Shown here one piece after another: positions 26,181-40,700 of a DNA stretch of 60,980 nt; within the stretch, counting starts at the first letter, position 1; the number at the start of each line of letters is the position of its first letter. Below the pieces are notes generated by a model. The model was not told the DNA's origin. It made no database searches and worked only from the letters and a program-made list of their open reading frames with translations. Origin of the DNA: Echinococcus granulosus (Eukaryota; Platyhelminthes; Cestoda; Cyclophyllidea; Taeniidae). The position numbers and the translations under genes were made by a program. The stretch lies in NCBI RefSeq assembly GCF_000524195.1, contig NW_020170596.1, positions 32,105 to 93,084 on the forward strand, given 5' to 3'.

Positions 26181-29100
26181 TTTCCATCTAGATTGTTTCC
26201 TGAATCGCGTCAGGTTTTAGTACAGTTCAATCACTACTGGTAATTTGGTCATGTTCGAAGTTGTTCAAAGTGGATCTCATCTTTTTCTTGAGCACTAGAG
26301 CGCCACCGATGGGGCGCCAAATTTCTGGTATGAGTATGCTGAATTCATCTTCATTACCCTTCCCCTTTGTCACCTGTTATCGCACTTAGCCATGCGCAGA
26401 TGGATCGGCGTACAAATGCGGCTTTCAGCGGGTTTTGCGGGGCCGTTATGAATGTGTCAACGAATTAAAAGCAAATGAACGCGTCGAAGGGGTGGGCAAG
26501 TGGTGGGGTTGAAAGGTTCAATATCGTAAAGCACATTTCCAGTAATGCAATGGTAAGGCCTAGGAGGACGTGAATGGAGGGTTTCTTTCCAAGGGGTTGG
26601 TTCCGATTAAATATGAAAGAAGAGGATGTGAAAGGGCGAAAGTTACATCCGTATCAAAGTGAAAGTTGCCCTCTTAACGAATCAAAGCCTTGTTTCATGT
26701 TCCATATATTTCAAGGTGTCAGTGTCAATTTGGCTGCAAACCAAATGGAGTTAGTTCCCACTTTTTGCCCTACCGTTAAGGTGAATGCTGTGTCTTGTCA
26801 AAGCACAACTTTAAATATGCGTTAAAAAGGTGCGTAAAAATAGCATGTTGTAGAAAGAAAGGTCTTGTATAAAACAAATAAAGGATATGTTTTGCTAGGG
26901 TTTCATTGCGTCGTATAGGGAGGGATGCAACTGCGGTCCTGCTTTACCTATCTCTATCAAAGGGGTAATTTATTTGTCAACACATAAGTAAAGTAATTTT
27001 CAGTCTCAAAGGTTTCCATTTCGTCTTCTGGACACTTTATTTAACTATATAATGATCGGACCTCCCGGAAAATGACAAAATTTACTTGTCCAGAGATACC
27101 TTTCCTAAAGCATGGCCGATAGTACTTGACTCATGTGTTTAAAGTGAAATACTTTCATTTTCCTGGAGGATAAACGACCAAATGAGGATGTTTACTGGAG
27201 CTATTTAAGAATGTATGCAGTACGATTGTTGGTAAGGTCGCGCAGGAGACACTCAGCCGTGTCGCTTCTACCCAGAATTAGGGACCCTGCTGCTGGAAAA
27301 ATTGTGATACATTTCTACATATAAAGACGGCGAATATTAAGCTGCTTTCGTCATTTAGTTTTACACAGATTTTAAGTGAAATGCTTAAAAAGCCAATTGG
27401 GCCTAGTTTTCGTGTGGCGTTACTCTCAAAACGGCATTGGCGAGAAGCTAAGATTTTTCACAGTGAAAGGGGCGAAAAAAATATGTTTACTTCATTTTGG
27501 AACGCTTTGGGTCTTAAGATATAAATATAAACTTTGTATGGTAAAAACATGAATGCGTTAATGACTCACAAAATCATATAAGTGGATTTCGAGTACTTAA
27601 CACGGCAAATCAGGTTGTTGGTAAATGTTGGTAAACGCTTCTACTAAACATAACTTCTAGCGGTTTTAAAATTAACAAAATGCATTAATTCGTTCTTATC
27701 GTGAGGAGTGTGACCTCTTCACAACCAACTTTGCACGTTTCTGTGCTCTGGTGTAGGAAAAGTTAGGTGGCCTTAGCATCATATAGTAGTTTACTCAGTG
27801 AAAAACAATTCTATAGGCATTTTGGACTACCACAAAACGCCGCCGACTTCCTGTTTCTACCTACTTCGAGCCAAATACGAAGGGAGTGACATCTAAAGAA
27901 TAGCCCGTTGGTATGAGGTTGGACTAGAATGCCTAGGATAGTATTTTAGCGCAATAAGAGGGTATATACTACTTAGCCTTTAAATGAGGGTTGCTAAATT
28001 AGTAGTTCACTTTTTAGTCCGACTGAAAGCGAATCAAATTGCAAGCATCTGGTTTAGGAAACTACTATTTCATTAAGGGATGATAAACATTAAATAGTGC
28101 GGCCTTAACCTTCAGTTAATAATTGGTCGATTTTACTCGCTATGATTACCATTCCTAGTCTTTCTACTAATCAAGTTTTCCTTATTATTACTATGCTTTT
28201 TAAAATGAGCGTTGTCTTCAAAATCAAAAGTCAACCAGAATAAATAAAAATGATTTGAAATCCTAAAGTCATTTCAGTGTTGTCGAAGTGGAAATCATGC
28301 TTCGAGACGGAAAGAATGCATTGAAAATTGATGGGGCTTAAAAAGTGTACGTCTGACTAGTTGCATTACCAGATTTCTCCCTATCGCTTATGAGATGGGT
28401 AAGGCCCTGTTATAACAAGCGGCCACTTTCTAGTAACATTAATAATAAAAACAAAAAGACCCTGTCCAACAACTTACTCTCCTTGGGAGAGGTCATACAA
28501 TGCGCAAAACAGGAGCACTTATCTAGCTTTCGAAGCATCTAAACAATAAGTAACGTGTTCCTAGAAGAAGCGGTAGTTTTAAGGATTGTATAATATGATA
28601 GTCAGATGAGTCTTTTTGCTTCGTTTTTAAGCCAATTTTGGGGAAGTCAAGTTATAAGAAAGTGTAGATTTCGACACAGATTCTTTAATCTATGGAAAAC
28701 GTCGTCTTTATCGACTCCATTTTGACGCCTCTTTTATGAGAAAGAGTCAAAAAAAAGAGCTGCATGTAATGGAGCTGCTATTGTCACTCGGAAATTGTGA
28801 TGCATCCGCTACTCTCAGGGTGAATAATAAGTAGGAGAAAGAGATGGGGTGAATGAAACAATTCTGTTAACAATTCTAAAATGAAATCAAATCAGCCAAA
28901 GGAAGCCAATTCCACTTTCCAAATATTCTCAATGAAAATACGAATTATACTTTTCCAAAGATAAGTTTGACAAAGGGCAAGCCCCGAATCATCGATATTT
29001 GCATAGCTCTACAGTAATATTACTTAGGCATTGACACAAAACCACGTTTGAAACCTTTCAATGCTACTGCAGAAGTTGAATAGGAATAAGCACAAAATAA

Positions 29101-32100
29101 AACCTCCAAAAAATGACGTTTGACCTCTTAAGGACTGTCTGAATAAATAAAAGTGCTGTTTCCAGGACATTTACCCATCAAACCGACCCCAAGGTTGACA
29201 TGGTTTCCAGCGCTATCTTTCTATTACTCTACTAGTCTCATAAACAGGTTACCACTTTTATCTCGATTTAGTATACAAATGAAAAAATGTCACTTTTGCA
29301 GCCTTTTGAACTCCTATAATTTAGGTACTTATGTAAATTGTTATGACACAAAACTTACCAACCAACCAAATCTTTGCCGTACTGACCAATGAGTGGTTTA
29401 TTGGAAGACGATTAAGTTGGTCACAAATGGCATATTTCCGACGGAATGGAAGTAGCTTATCAAAAGCTCGAATTCTAGGTTTTGGTACTGCAAGAGGAGT
29501 AGAATAGCGGAAAATGCATAACTCCCATAGGTTATTTAGATGATAAATTTTACTATGTAAATTTCCTAAGTCGGTTGCAAATCGAATAAAATCCTTCGAA
29601 GAGGTCAGTAATTCACTGTTCTACCGAAGGACACTACGCTTTAATTTGGGAAAAGTTCGAGTGATAGTAGCATCTGCAAAACAGTGGACATTTAAAAGAA
29701 GCGTGAACAACAATGAAGACAAAGACTATTACCAATTTTTAAAATTTTTCAAACCCAAAGTGTTACAAAGACGCTGCATTCGAACACTTTAACTTCACGA
29801 GAAAAGCGCTTCTTTTGAGACTAATATATTTTACGTGAATAATTTTAAATTGTTCAATCAGAAGAAAGTCGTCACTTTCACTAAAGCTCAAGCGGGTGAT
29901 TTGAAAAAGTCGACAATCTTGTATGTCAGGTAAACAGAAAGTAGTAGCAATTTCGGTGAGGGAGTCGGTAAGTGGCATTCATTTACGGTAGCTAAATTTG
30001 CTCGGAACTTTTTCAATCACTGCGGCGCTGCCCATATAAAGGTAAACAATGCCGACGTTCGTGGCTGTTGTATCAACAACTTGAAGGCCTTTGATCACTT
30101 CACAAAAGGATCATCAAAGAGAAAGTACATTCAATTTGGTAAACTCCTCCTTGGATATTCAATCGTTGTGCAAAATTAGAGAAGTGTAAGTGACTACGCC
30201 TGTTGAGTGTCCGATTTCCGCACAACAAACGCTAAAACCGTCCACGAATTAATGGCAAATACACGTGCTGCCGCATGGAATGCTTGAAGAATGTCAATTA
30301 TGTCGCCAACTATTCTCTCACACTCACAAGAAGCAACTCTATACCAGACTGAGACTCCGTTATCTTTGATTACCCATGCCTGAGAGTAAACGCTTCGCCG
30401 AAGTGCCATTCGACTTGCTCCATTACGTCGTGATTTCAGGCGGGTGAACTGCCTCCAGCTAACTTGAAAGCCACCAATCAGCTACGGTTCGACCGTGCGT
30501 CTGCATTACCACACTTTGACCGATGTAAACACCTTTATTCAAATAATGGGGCGATTATTTCCTTCTAGTTTTTAGGTATTTTTTGTTCAGCTGGCTAAAA
30601 GACAATCTAAAAATGTTTGGCATGGCTTTATGCATAAATTTTGGAAATTCAGCAGAGCAACTGTCACGTCAAAACTTGACATTTATCTGGATAGTGGATC
30701 ACGTTCGGAAAACCAAGCCAAAACCGCTTCAAAAATTACTTACATTTTCGAGTTCTATGATCAAGTAGATTACCTGCCCATTGACGCCAACTCTTGCTCT
30801 ACTATCCAGTTGTCACCAAACCCCCGCCGCACATTTTGACGGAGATAAAAGTTGTTTGTCTATTTGTTCATGTGACCCACGTGCATACCATATATTGAAA
30901 CCGGTGATTTAAACGTCGAGAAGGCCAGTGATTAGAACTTGAGGATATGTCATTTAATTGGACCTTACCCGAGATTTTGAGAATACAATTTTTAATTTTT
31001 TGAAAAAGGGTGGATGATGATCTTACAGCCGATATTTAGGAGTTGAACTTATGCAAAGCATATGGTAAAGAAAAACTAATTTGGAGAAGTGTTTTTGCTT
31101 GAGGCATTCTTTATTATTTTTATGAGTGCACGAAAACTAAAAATTTCAAATAAAGGCCTCATATTTAATCAAAATCTAGTCTGTCGCCTAAGTACAACTT
31201 TTTTGACCCATATCCAAGCGGAACAAAGAGAAAACCATTTTATGTATTTTGGGCACTCCAGAAGCTAGGAGCGGAAAAGTTAACTTCCAAGGAATCCATG
31301 CAGCACCAATAAAATGAAATACTAGAACACCACTAACATAGAAGAAATAAGTAACTTGTAGTACATTTCCTACAGTTTTTTTCTATGACCTGAAGCATAA
31401 ACTCGAATGGAACGCACTTATTGCCTTGTAATCAGGCAAAATATATATGGGTGATCATCCATAATACATTTATGCAGTATTAAACCAAACACTGCATTTT
31501 CGCTACACCGTTTCTTTTCCACCAAAAGTATGCAATGGTAGGGCTCGTTACATTTGTGGCATTTGAATAAATCGACGCTGAGAACAAAACAGATCCTTCA
31601 AAGTTACGTGGAAAAGCAAGTGCTCTCACGGTGACTTCAGCCAAAAAGCCACTTTAAATCCTTTTCATTCCCTTCGGAAATCTTCGAGGTAAAGTAGGGT
31701 TAACGTGCACAGAAGGATAAAGTTGGAAAACTTCCTACAAAAGGCTATCATTTTCGAATGTGATCAACCATTTGCCAAAAATTATCAAATCAAACGCGCT
31801 AAAAAGGATGGGATGTAGAGCATGTCCCAGTACAGGAACAACGGACTAAAAAACGTTGACTGTGCATTTTGAGGCTTATTACAACAGGGATAAAGCATGA
31901 AAGGGTGAGGTAGATCAAAACTTAAAAGTGGAGTTTGGGAATTGTATTTTATTAAATATAACTACAAATTAATCGCCATAAGAATTCTAATTGAATTTAT
32001 CAGAATTGCCTAATAAAATTATTCGTAATAATAACGATAAGCAGTAAAACCGCCGGAATCGATTGTTTAAGCAAGAAGATTAGATTTCCCAAATTTTAGT

Positions 32101-33160
32101 CCAAGACCAATTAAATAATAACCGAAACTGTTGTTCCCCTACTTAAAATTAATAAACTGATAAAGTCCTATAATCGAAATTAACGTCTCCAAACGAAACA
32201 TTAAAAAACATTTCACCACCTTTCGCACTTCATGGAATCTACGGAAATATAGCATCAATTTAGTTTCAAATCAGTTTGCAAATCACCCCGAGACACAACA
32301 ATGGCGCCTAATCACGCAAAAGTCGACGCTTGCGATACTCCTGACGGTTAGCTGGTTGAGGCGATTTGAATATAACATAAGACGGGTTTCAATAGGATCA
32401 AGGTGAGTCAGGACTATTGTCAGTGTAAGTAAATTACCTACCCACTTACTTACTTAATTTACTGCAAATAAAATAATTAGCCTATTTAAAACAAAATTCG
32501 CAGGTCAAATTCTATGTTATGATAAAAAAACCACTTTCAACAGTCGATTTTGAGACAAAGTAGGTAATGTTAGCTCTTGATCAGGTAGGATGAAATGGCG
32601 CCAGTGAAACATGCCGATTTAAATAGAACTCTCATTCAGCGTAGAAAAATTATGAAACGGACAATCTAAAGTTCTCATTATACACTGCAACTACACCCCT
32701 TACGTCTTCTCGGTAATTTTATTCTGATGTCCACCTGGAGCTCTGTAAGAAGGCTGCAGATATATTTCCCCCTGTTTATTATTGGTAGTGAATAGAACAG
32801 GTATATAACTGTAGTTACCCCTATGCTTTAAGCAATACCATTATAAAGTCTTGGTTTTTACTGGGTACCAAGCTGATCAAGTGATTTCCTCAGAACTGTG
32901 GAAGATTTAGTATTTTTGGCCGTTGTGGCCAGTAGGCTTAAATTAATACCAGAACTTACTAGGTTTTAGATCACACTATTTAAAAGGATTTTGCTTTTTC
33001 CACAGGTTGAGATAATTGCACCAAAATATGGTTAAGGTATAACGTTAGCCATTCAACAACGCAGGTTGTAAATAAAATAAGTAAATTTGAAATGAGAGAA
33101 GGCAAAATTATCCTTCATCAGAATTTCCATATGTGGAGCTCTGAATAGGGGAAAAGATTA

Positions 33161-33200
33161 AGGAGGAGGAGGAGGAAGAGGAGGAGCAGGAGGAGGAGCA
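33161..33200 (+). repeat. imperfect GGA/GAG trinucleotide repeat
   Basis: About 13 triplets of GGA/GAG with a few substitutions (GAA, GCA). It could be read as a poly-glutamate codon tract, but no bounded open frame with splice sites encloses it. I treat it as a microsatellite at the edge of a GC-richer island reaching about 33.4 kb. Confidence 0.7.
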
Positions 33201-36200
33201 ATCGCGGTCTAGTATCTGCTTAAGTGGCTGTGCCTGAGTGTGGCAGGGCACCTCTCTCGTTAATGGCGCCTATTTTTTGCGAGGAAGTGGATCGAGTTCA
33301 TGTTCGTCGTCGAACCTAATTTCTCGCTGATATGATGCTTTCATCTCAACATACATATGCTCAAGTGTGTGGAGAGAAGCAAGGCAGATGCCGTACTTCG
33401 AGGGCTTAATGCAAGGCGACATTTGAACCTGCGCCGTTTGCAAAAGGCTGCTCTCTGCTTCGCCAAATCATTTATTTTCCCTAAATTACGTCAGGTTGAA
33501 GCTGCAAGATTTGAAACAGTGTAAAATAAGGCGTATGCAAGAGTTACACTTAATACCTCCACCAGACTTTTTGATTACTTAGGCAAACTTATTTTAGTAT
33601 ACATCCATAATTGCGGGAAAGGCTGTAAATGTGTTGACGATTATCCCTTGATTGTAGGAGAACAAATTTACTGCTACTGTTCGACTTTTACATGCTGCCC
33701 ACTTAAAGAATAAGGTGTACAGCTTTATGGGTAGTGTTGGGGATAAGACAGCTTGACGATTTCTTAAAACAAAAGGATTTGGCGCAAATCGACATTTCAG
33801 ACGAAAATAACAGTAATAAATGAACTTCTTGAGGCCAAGTCAGAATGTACAAATCATGCATGCATTCCATCGCCCTCTAAAACGTGAAATAATTGTGGTA
33901 GGGTTAATAGATAATGCTTGGTGATAATCAAAAACGAATCATGCAGCTGCTGTACTAAGCAATAAAATTCCGAAAACACCCAGCGAAAATTTTGCATTGC
34001 CCGACTTTTCCCTCAGTAAGGCTCTAAAGTAATGCAAAAGGTGAGCGAATTTCTGTAGTGCTGTTATATAGCTAAGATGTAAATTTGGCTGCTCATTACT
34101 CTCAATGGTGCCTATGGTCTGCAGACTACGACGGTGGAACAAAATTTGGTCGGATTGTATACGTGTCCCCAGTCATAATCTCCCAATCTTATGTTGCCTT
34201 CAATGCAAACTGAGCAGGCTAAAACACCTCCAAAGGAATGGCAACCTATTCCCATAACCAAAATGGATATAGGATGAATTTAAAGCGCTAGACAGAGTCA
34301 CGTATTCAACCGAAAACCGCCTGCTTCTTTTGGGGTGGGATATCGCAAAACATTTGCCATATTTTTTTCGACCCCAGTAAAAGACCAGGGAATCGCAGGT
34401 AGACAGGACGAAAGCTGGAGATTACAGGACGCATGCTGGTTTTCGAGTGTATAAGAGGAAGCAAAAGCGAAGAGATGAACTTAGAAAGATAGCTGTTTTT
34501 GAAAATGAGTCGTTAGCAGGAAGTAAGTAGTATTTTTCGTGTGTCAAATGCATCGCTTTTAGATGACGTACTGAGCTACTTGGCGATTATTTAGTTTTAC
34601 ATATTCACCTTCTGATTTTTCACTATACGCACCCTATTTTTAACGCCACAAAAGCAAATTTTATTTAGTTTTTAAATAATGAAAATATTTGTTCAACTGA
34701 TAACTTACAGCGGAAAATGTCTACACAAACTTAATGCAATTTTAAAGGCAAGGTATTTCCACCGTCAGCTTGCGCCAAGAATTCAATCGTGAATGTTGCG
34801 CCAAATTCAAATGGACTGGAATGGGGTTCAAAGTGGAAATCTACAAATCTTTAGACGTATATTACAAGACTGGTACATTTGCTAAAGAGATTATTGTGGG
34901 TAGCATTTTAAGTTATTGGTGTAGGCATATATCAATGCACTTCTCTTGGCGACATTGACCTACTGAATTAATCCCAAAGGATTGGGATCACCCACCTACC
35001 ACTTTTATTGAAAGCAAAATAGAAATTAAAATCCTGGGACATAGCCATGTTGCAACTAGACTTACCTCATCTCGAGGCAGAATATAAATGTACAACGGTA
35101 AGGGTTGGTAGTTCAGATCCAAAAGTTGGTTGAAAAAGGCATTTTTAGATCTCTTTGATAAAGGGGGTGAAGAGGATATTGTATGGCAATGACTTAATGA
35201 GGCATTAAGAGACCAGTGATATTATAAGGCGGTAATGACAAGTTGTTATTGTAGTCCGACTTGCGACCACTCAAACCAAGCTGACAGCTTTTGTCACCTT
35301 ATGCATTCAGATGAAAAAGGCAAGAAAAGATGTACCCCACAGAGCAATGGCCAATTGGATTAGCTATGCAGGCTATTCCTGTCCTAAAATTGGTGGTCTT
35401 CCAGACGGAGCCATTTATTAGGTTTTTTTGGTCCGAAACCGCATGCTTTTATATCTAGAGCACTTAACATTTATCATTCAAAAAAATTAAAGCAAGACAG
35501 CACGTGGCAAAATCGAAAAATATTTGTTTAGCCTATGAAGATGATCGATTAGTGAATGGTTGAAGCTCACCGCTCGCAGTCGCAACACTGCACCTCCCAC
35601 TCTGCCTCAAATCTCGCAGGCGCCGCATCGTATCGGGTGCACGCGGCTATCGATTAATCGATGGGAAACGATTTCTTGACTAACCAGGTTGTTGACCCCT
35701 ACTCGCCAGCCAGTGCAAGTGTCAGGCCAGAAAACGAGGGAGGAGTGCAGAAACGGGGAGGTCGAGTAACTCTATCACCTATGACAACTTTTGATTAGAT
35801 AGGAGGGTTTCAATATAAACCACTTTTTTATTTCCTGTGCTTATTTAAACTCCAGCGAACATTCGTAATTGCTTTTATGAGCTATTTATTTTCAAAAAGG
35901 ATAAAATCCGTTTCCGATCATTCTGCTGGAGCAATAAAAGTACGTGTCCATCCTGAAGGCCAAAAACTCTCACAGATGGAAACCGCAAACAAACATTTTA
36001 ACAACAACGGGATATTAAACCCCGGGTTTGTTTTTAGTGAATTTAAAATGAACTGATTTTGATCACACCGCAATACCTCCAGTTTTGAATCAACAAAGCT
36101 ATGTTGCTAACTGAATTATGCCATGCATTCAACACATTAAGTGCAACCCCTAAAACTTTTCTGAAGGCAAAGAAGAAACAATGTACTGGCAGAATATATA

Positions 36201-37782
36201 TATTCGACCTACAGAAAAGATCGGGGCAAATGGCATGGCTCGGAGGCCAGCCTACCTAGCGAGGGTACATTGGCGGAGCCCCTAGGTAACCCTTTTACCA
36301 AAACCCAGAGTTGAGCAAGCAACCAACTTTTTACACAGCGTCTCCCCTCTTAAGTGCCGTCACCGGTGTCACCCATTACAACGTAATCAGTGCTGTAAGG
36401 AAACACGCACGAGTCAACCATGCCAGTCGTCGAATTTCTATGCAACTGAGTAGACAATTGAACGCAACGTCACTGACACTTCTTGGCTATTCTACTGGAT
36501 CTTGAGTTTCGTCCTATATGGAAACTGGATTAGGGGCTGGGAAATGCGCCGGCCATCACGCGTTCCCAAGGCTAGTAGTAGAAACACTGACCTAAAAGCA
36601 GTCATGTAACAAAGGATGGGATATAGCGTACTTCCATGAAAGTAGGGTTTCGCTTCTATTGCTTTTGTCGCGGTGTTCTCATTTCAGAGCTGTTTAGCCA
36701 TCTGTCTGGATTCTATCTAACTAGCAGCAAAGTATGGGAGTTTGGCGTTTTCACTTAGTTGACATCTACATACAGGTACTATATACAGCTCTGTATCGAA
36801 CGCTTTTCAGCCTGTTCACGACTAGTGCGATTACCTTGTTAGTAGCTTTACTGCGGAACGTGGAGCTGCTGGGGTAGTTGCTGAAGGTCGACGTCACTTT
36901 TAGCCCTCCTGTTATGCGTGGTCACCGATTCTCCATTCCGCCAAGGTTTATCACCTAGCAGTAGAAATTAGGATGGACGTTTTCTAAATCGGGTTTGTGT
37001 TACGTGGCCACCAATCTAGTGCCCCTTAACTTACCTGAAGGCGGGAGAAGCCGTAATACGCGGGCTGAATATGCATATCCGGCATGCATCAGAGCAGAGG
37101 CTCGCTCACTCGGTGAAGGTACAGTAGCTTAGAACCGAAGTACCTCGACTACCAAAACTTGCATACTTGATGAAGGCCAATATTATGTCACCATCAGGGA
37201 CCAATCATATAAAACCTGTACAGCTTATTTACAGAACTCCAGGTGGCAAATAAATAACAAATCTCAGAAGAGACAAAAGAAATGGTAGTAGTGCTTGAAC
37301 TCCTGTTAACTATACTCATGTTCCTTGATTGCTTAGCATCGTTTTGCGTTTTACCCAAGCGAAAGAGGTTTTTAATCCGTGGGAAATGTGTCAACCTTGC
37401 ACGGTTCTAAAAACAAGACCCACTTCCAGATTAGTAGGCAAAAATAGCTTTATTTTACACTTTCAAGTAAAGGACGTGTTCCGGCGTATGTAAACACCGA
37501 AGTAACAACACAAACGACAATTCTTCCTGATATTCTGCTCAACGACACAGGCAATATTTTCCATGTCCTTGTATAGAATCAAGTTATTACAAGCTTAAAC
37601 AAATTGTAACATTTAGCTTTGCAAGAGTTTACTGTTAAAATGAGGTATTCAAAGTAATCTTAAATAGAAAATAGCAAATGCCATTGCTATGTAACTAAGG
37701 GCGCATACCTGACAAATGGACCAATGATGGGACAGCAGTTTGAAGCGGCTCTTTCGAAAGCTCCGAGGTTGGGCATTTGTAG
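33201..37782. other. gene-poor stretch upstream of CCDC66
   Basis: No supported exon. A GC-richer island at 35.56-35.77 kb contains a 14-bp palindrome. An open frame at about 36.31-36.50 kb lacks an ATG and splice context. Promoter elements or untranslated exons of the CCDC66-like gene could lie here. Confidence 0.5.
35649..35662. promoter_or_regulatory. perfect 14-bp palindrome ATCGATTAATCGAT
   Basis: The palindrome contains two ATCGAT cores around a central TTAA. It sits inside a GC-richer island about 2.1 kb upstream of the CCDC66-like start codon. It closely resembles the palindrome at 6553, with the same CGATTAATCG centre. A homeodomain or cut-homeodomain site is a plausible inference. 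Confidence 0.35.
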
Positions 37783-40700
37783 ATGAATACAAGTTCCTCC
37801 AAAGTACGCACAATAACTGGTACGCAGGCACGTCTGGGAAGATCTACAACTAAAAATGACAAAAAGAACAACCACTGCACATCAGTTAATGTTAATGCTG
37901 GCCATGTTTCGCAACAGAAGTTATCTACTCTCTTGGGGAGTGCCAAACAGGTAAATTGGCATCAGAATACAAAATACTAGTTCAATATTTGTGGCCAATG
38001 TTTTTATGCAAAGGCATTTCTTAATTTAGGCTGAAAATGAGCCCCTGGAATCGCGAATGTCGGGCCCATCAGGGGGATTCAGTTCATCGAAAGGCATGAA
38101 AGTCGAAGATACGTCATCATCATTAGAAGGTTCTGATGCTTTGCCTTTAAAAAGTGAGGAAACAATTGAAGAGGCAGTTCAGAGACTCATACAACTTAAC
38201 AAGGATAAGCTTTCTGACTCTCAACTTTTGGATCTAATCGCTTCATTTTATCTGGTAACGAATCAATGTTTGAAAAGTGCGTTAACATGCATATATGATA
38301 TTTTGCGTGTTTTGTGCACAGTAAAGGACTTTTTTCCACATGGAAGCTATTTGATTCTCGAGCTACTAGGGTGTGCTTGTATTAAGGCAAATCTTTGACA
38401 TTTCCCAGTCATTCGAAAACAACCAGTTAGTTCTAATCTTAATGGTCCTGTGGTTTTAATTGAACATCTCACATATCCGATTACTAACTGTAGAATGTAA
38501 AACCGATCCATCGGCTCAGTTAAAACAGAAACCTGCGGAAGTAACTTCAAAGATGATTGAGGAGAGGAAGCAAGACAACTTTTCTGGAAATACAGACGAG
38601 AGCACTGATGAGGACGAAAAAGTGCCACCAACTGAGCGGCCTATTTCACTGCTGGAGAGGAAACGCCTCCAATGGCTACGAGAACGAGGTAACTTTAAAA
38701 AATTCGATATTTCAAGCGTTATGCTTCCCTGATGCTCTTTCTACTCAAAGTGCAGCAAAAGCATATCAGCTGTTTTTTGCTTTCAGTCTGCCATTCCACA
38801 CCGGTTGTTTGGTGTTCCATTAACTGACTAAACTTCTGTTCATATTTGTGATTATCTGTTGTACTTTTAGCAATTTGCTTGCGCTGCAATCCCTAGTATC
38901 TACCGAGATTTTTTCATACTATTAGGAAATGCAACTTAACCTATTAAAGCACCCACTAGTATTAATGCGAAACTTATTTTGACAAGAATAACACTATTAG
39001 GAATCGTTACTACTTGGTTTTGCCAATGTGTTTACCTTTGTTAATATTATTTGTACAAAAAATACTGATTCTCGTTTGGTCTACTGTCATTTTCGAGAAA
39101 CATTCCATATCCTGAATGGGTTTCGATGTGTGGAAGCATGAAAAAGTATTTGTCCACGTACAGCAGCACAAAAGTTTTTTTTTTGTATTCTCAGACGTGC
39201 TGCTTTTTCCTAATGTGCTGAATGTCAAAGCATAAGATAAATTTTAAATGAAATCCCAGATATTTTTCATACGATTTGTGGTAGCACTGCTTCATCAGTG
39301 GCCGTTTCATTCCACAATGGAATGAAACAGCTGGCCTATTATTTACCGGAAAAGTTTTTGCACGAAGCAGCAGCATTAAGTGGTCTAAAATGGTTTTTTT
39401 GTCTTGGTATAAAGTTACGAGCTCTAAATTAATCCAATCTTTATGTTAAGTGAGTGGTGAATGCTGCACTAAATGCATACATGACTGGTGAACTGCTTCA
39501 TTATTCTTCCAATCAATCAAGGGAAACAGAGGTGAGTATATGCGTAAAATAACGTGCTGCTCATTCAATTTCACGACTAAGCGGAACTCGAGCATCTGGA
39601 AAGGGATCGTGCCAAGTCCGTGATGGATTTGACCGCAGAAGCGGATATGATTGGTGGGAAGATGCAGTCCACAGTCGCCCGAAATGTGCTCTCCGCCAAG
39701 AATCATCACCGCTTTCAACGCTGTCACTATCTCGCCGGATTGCCCGTGGGCGAGGATCCTCACGCTGAGGCGGAGTTGAAGGTAGTTTTGAGGGTTTTGT
39801 GGCTGTTTTGAGGAAAGTGTGGTCATAAAAATTTGCAAGATCTAAGAGATGATTTAGAAAGCTTCATCAATCGATTAGGCGCGGATAAAGAACCGATTTT
39901 GCAACCAACATGAGGTGAAGATCTTGCACTTTCTCGCTAGCTAATTTGCACAGCAAAAAATTTTTCAGGTTACCTGAAGTTTCAGCTTCAAGATCGTAGC
40001 TTTATACATCCGCAAGTTTATTTCAGTGTTTTTCTTACAGAGCAAGATTGTGTAGTTTAGGGCAAAGGCATTTACTATGGCCATGACGCTTTGTTAAAGT
40101 CGCAATCCAACCTTACTATTTGCTTTGAGTAACGGGAAACCTGGCTTTGGACAATTTTCATCACAAAACTTTTCACTGGATATGATGGACTATAGTGTTA
40201 ATGCTACCGAACCTTAAAACTGGTTCCCTTCACTAATGCTCTGAAAATATTGCTAATACTCGCAAGATTTTGGATTTGGACGTCTGCAAAACGTGAGAGA
40301 CTACTTTTTCTTAATTTCATTTTGGTTCTCATGTTAATCCTGGGTCCAACCGAGCACGTTTTCACCAATGTTTGTGCTAATGAATTGACGTAGTGCAGTA
40401 CTGCATGATTTTCCTCTCATCGCACGTATTGTTTTAGCGAAAATTTCATCTAAACCTTTGATATCTTCGTTGCGTGCTTGAAGAATGAGGTAAATTAAGT
40501 CAATCGAATTATCCACTGGTCAACTAAACATCGGCTGCAATCGTATTGTCTTGCCTCTAGTCTTTTTTGAATCTGGCATCAGCCATGTCAATACAGCAGC
40601 TTTATTATTTACATCAAGAAGGGCTGAGAAGCTATAGGCGCACTCGGAATGTTGCATTGTATGCTTGAGTGTTTTAAGAAACAATTCAAATCACTACAGT

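Larger units (their letters stand above)
23236..33160. other. gene-poor stretch
   Basis: No supported coding exons. Open frames near 24.2-24.8 kb have GC-richer composition but no phase-compatible splice partners or recognisable motifs. A 21-nt inverted repeat (25036) and a GC-rich patch with CACGTG boxes (26.04-26.18 kb) are the only notable structures. From 27 to 33 kb the sequence is AT-rich and featureless to my reading. Confidence 0.5.

Noticed and set aside
33161..33200. GGA repeat as a poly-glutamate coding tract
   Set aside because: No bounded exon with start, stop or splice sites encloses it on either strand, so a microsatellite is the simpler reading.
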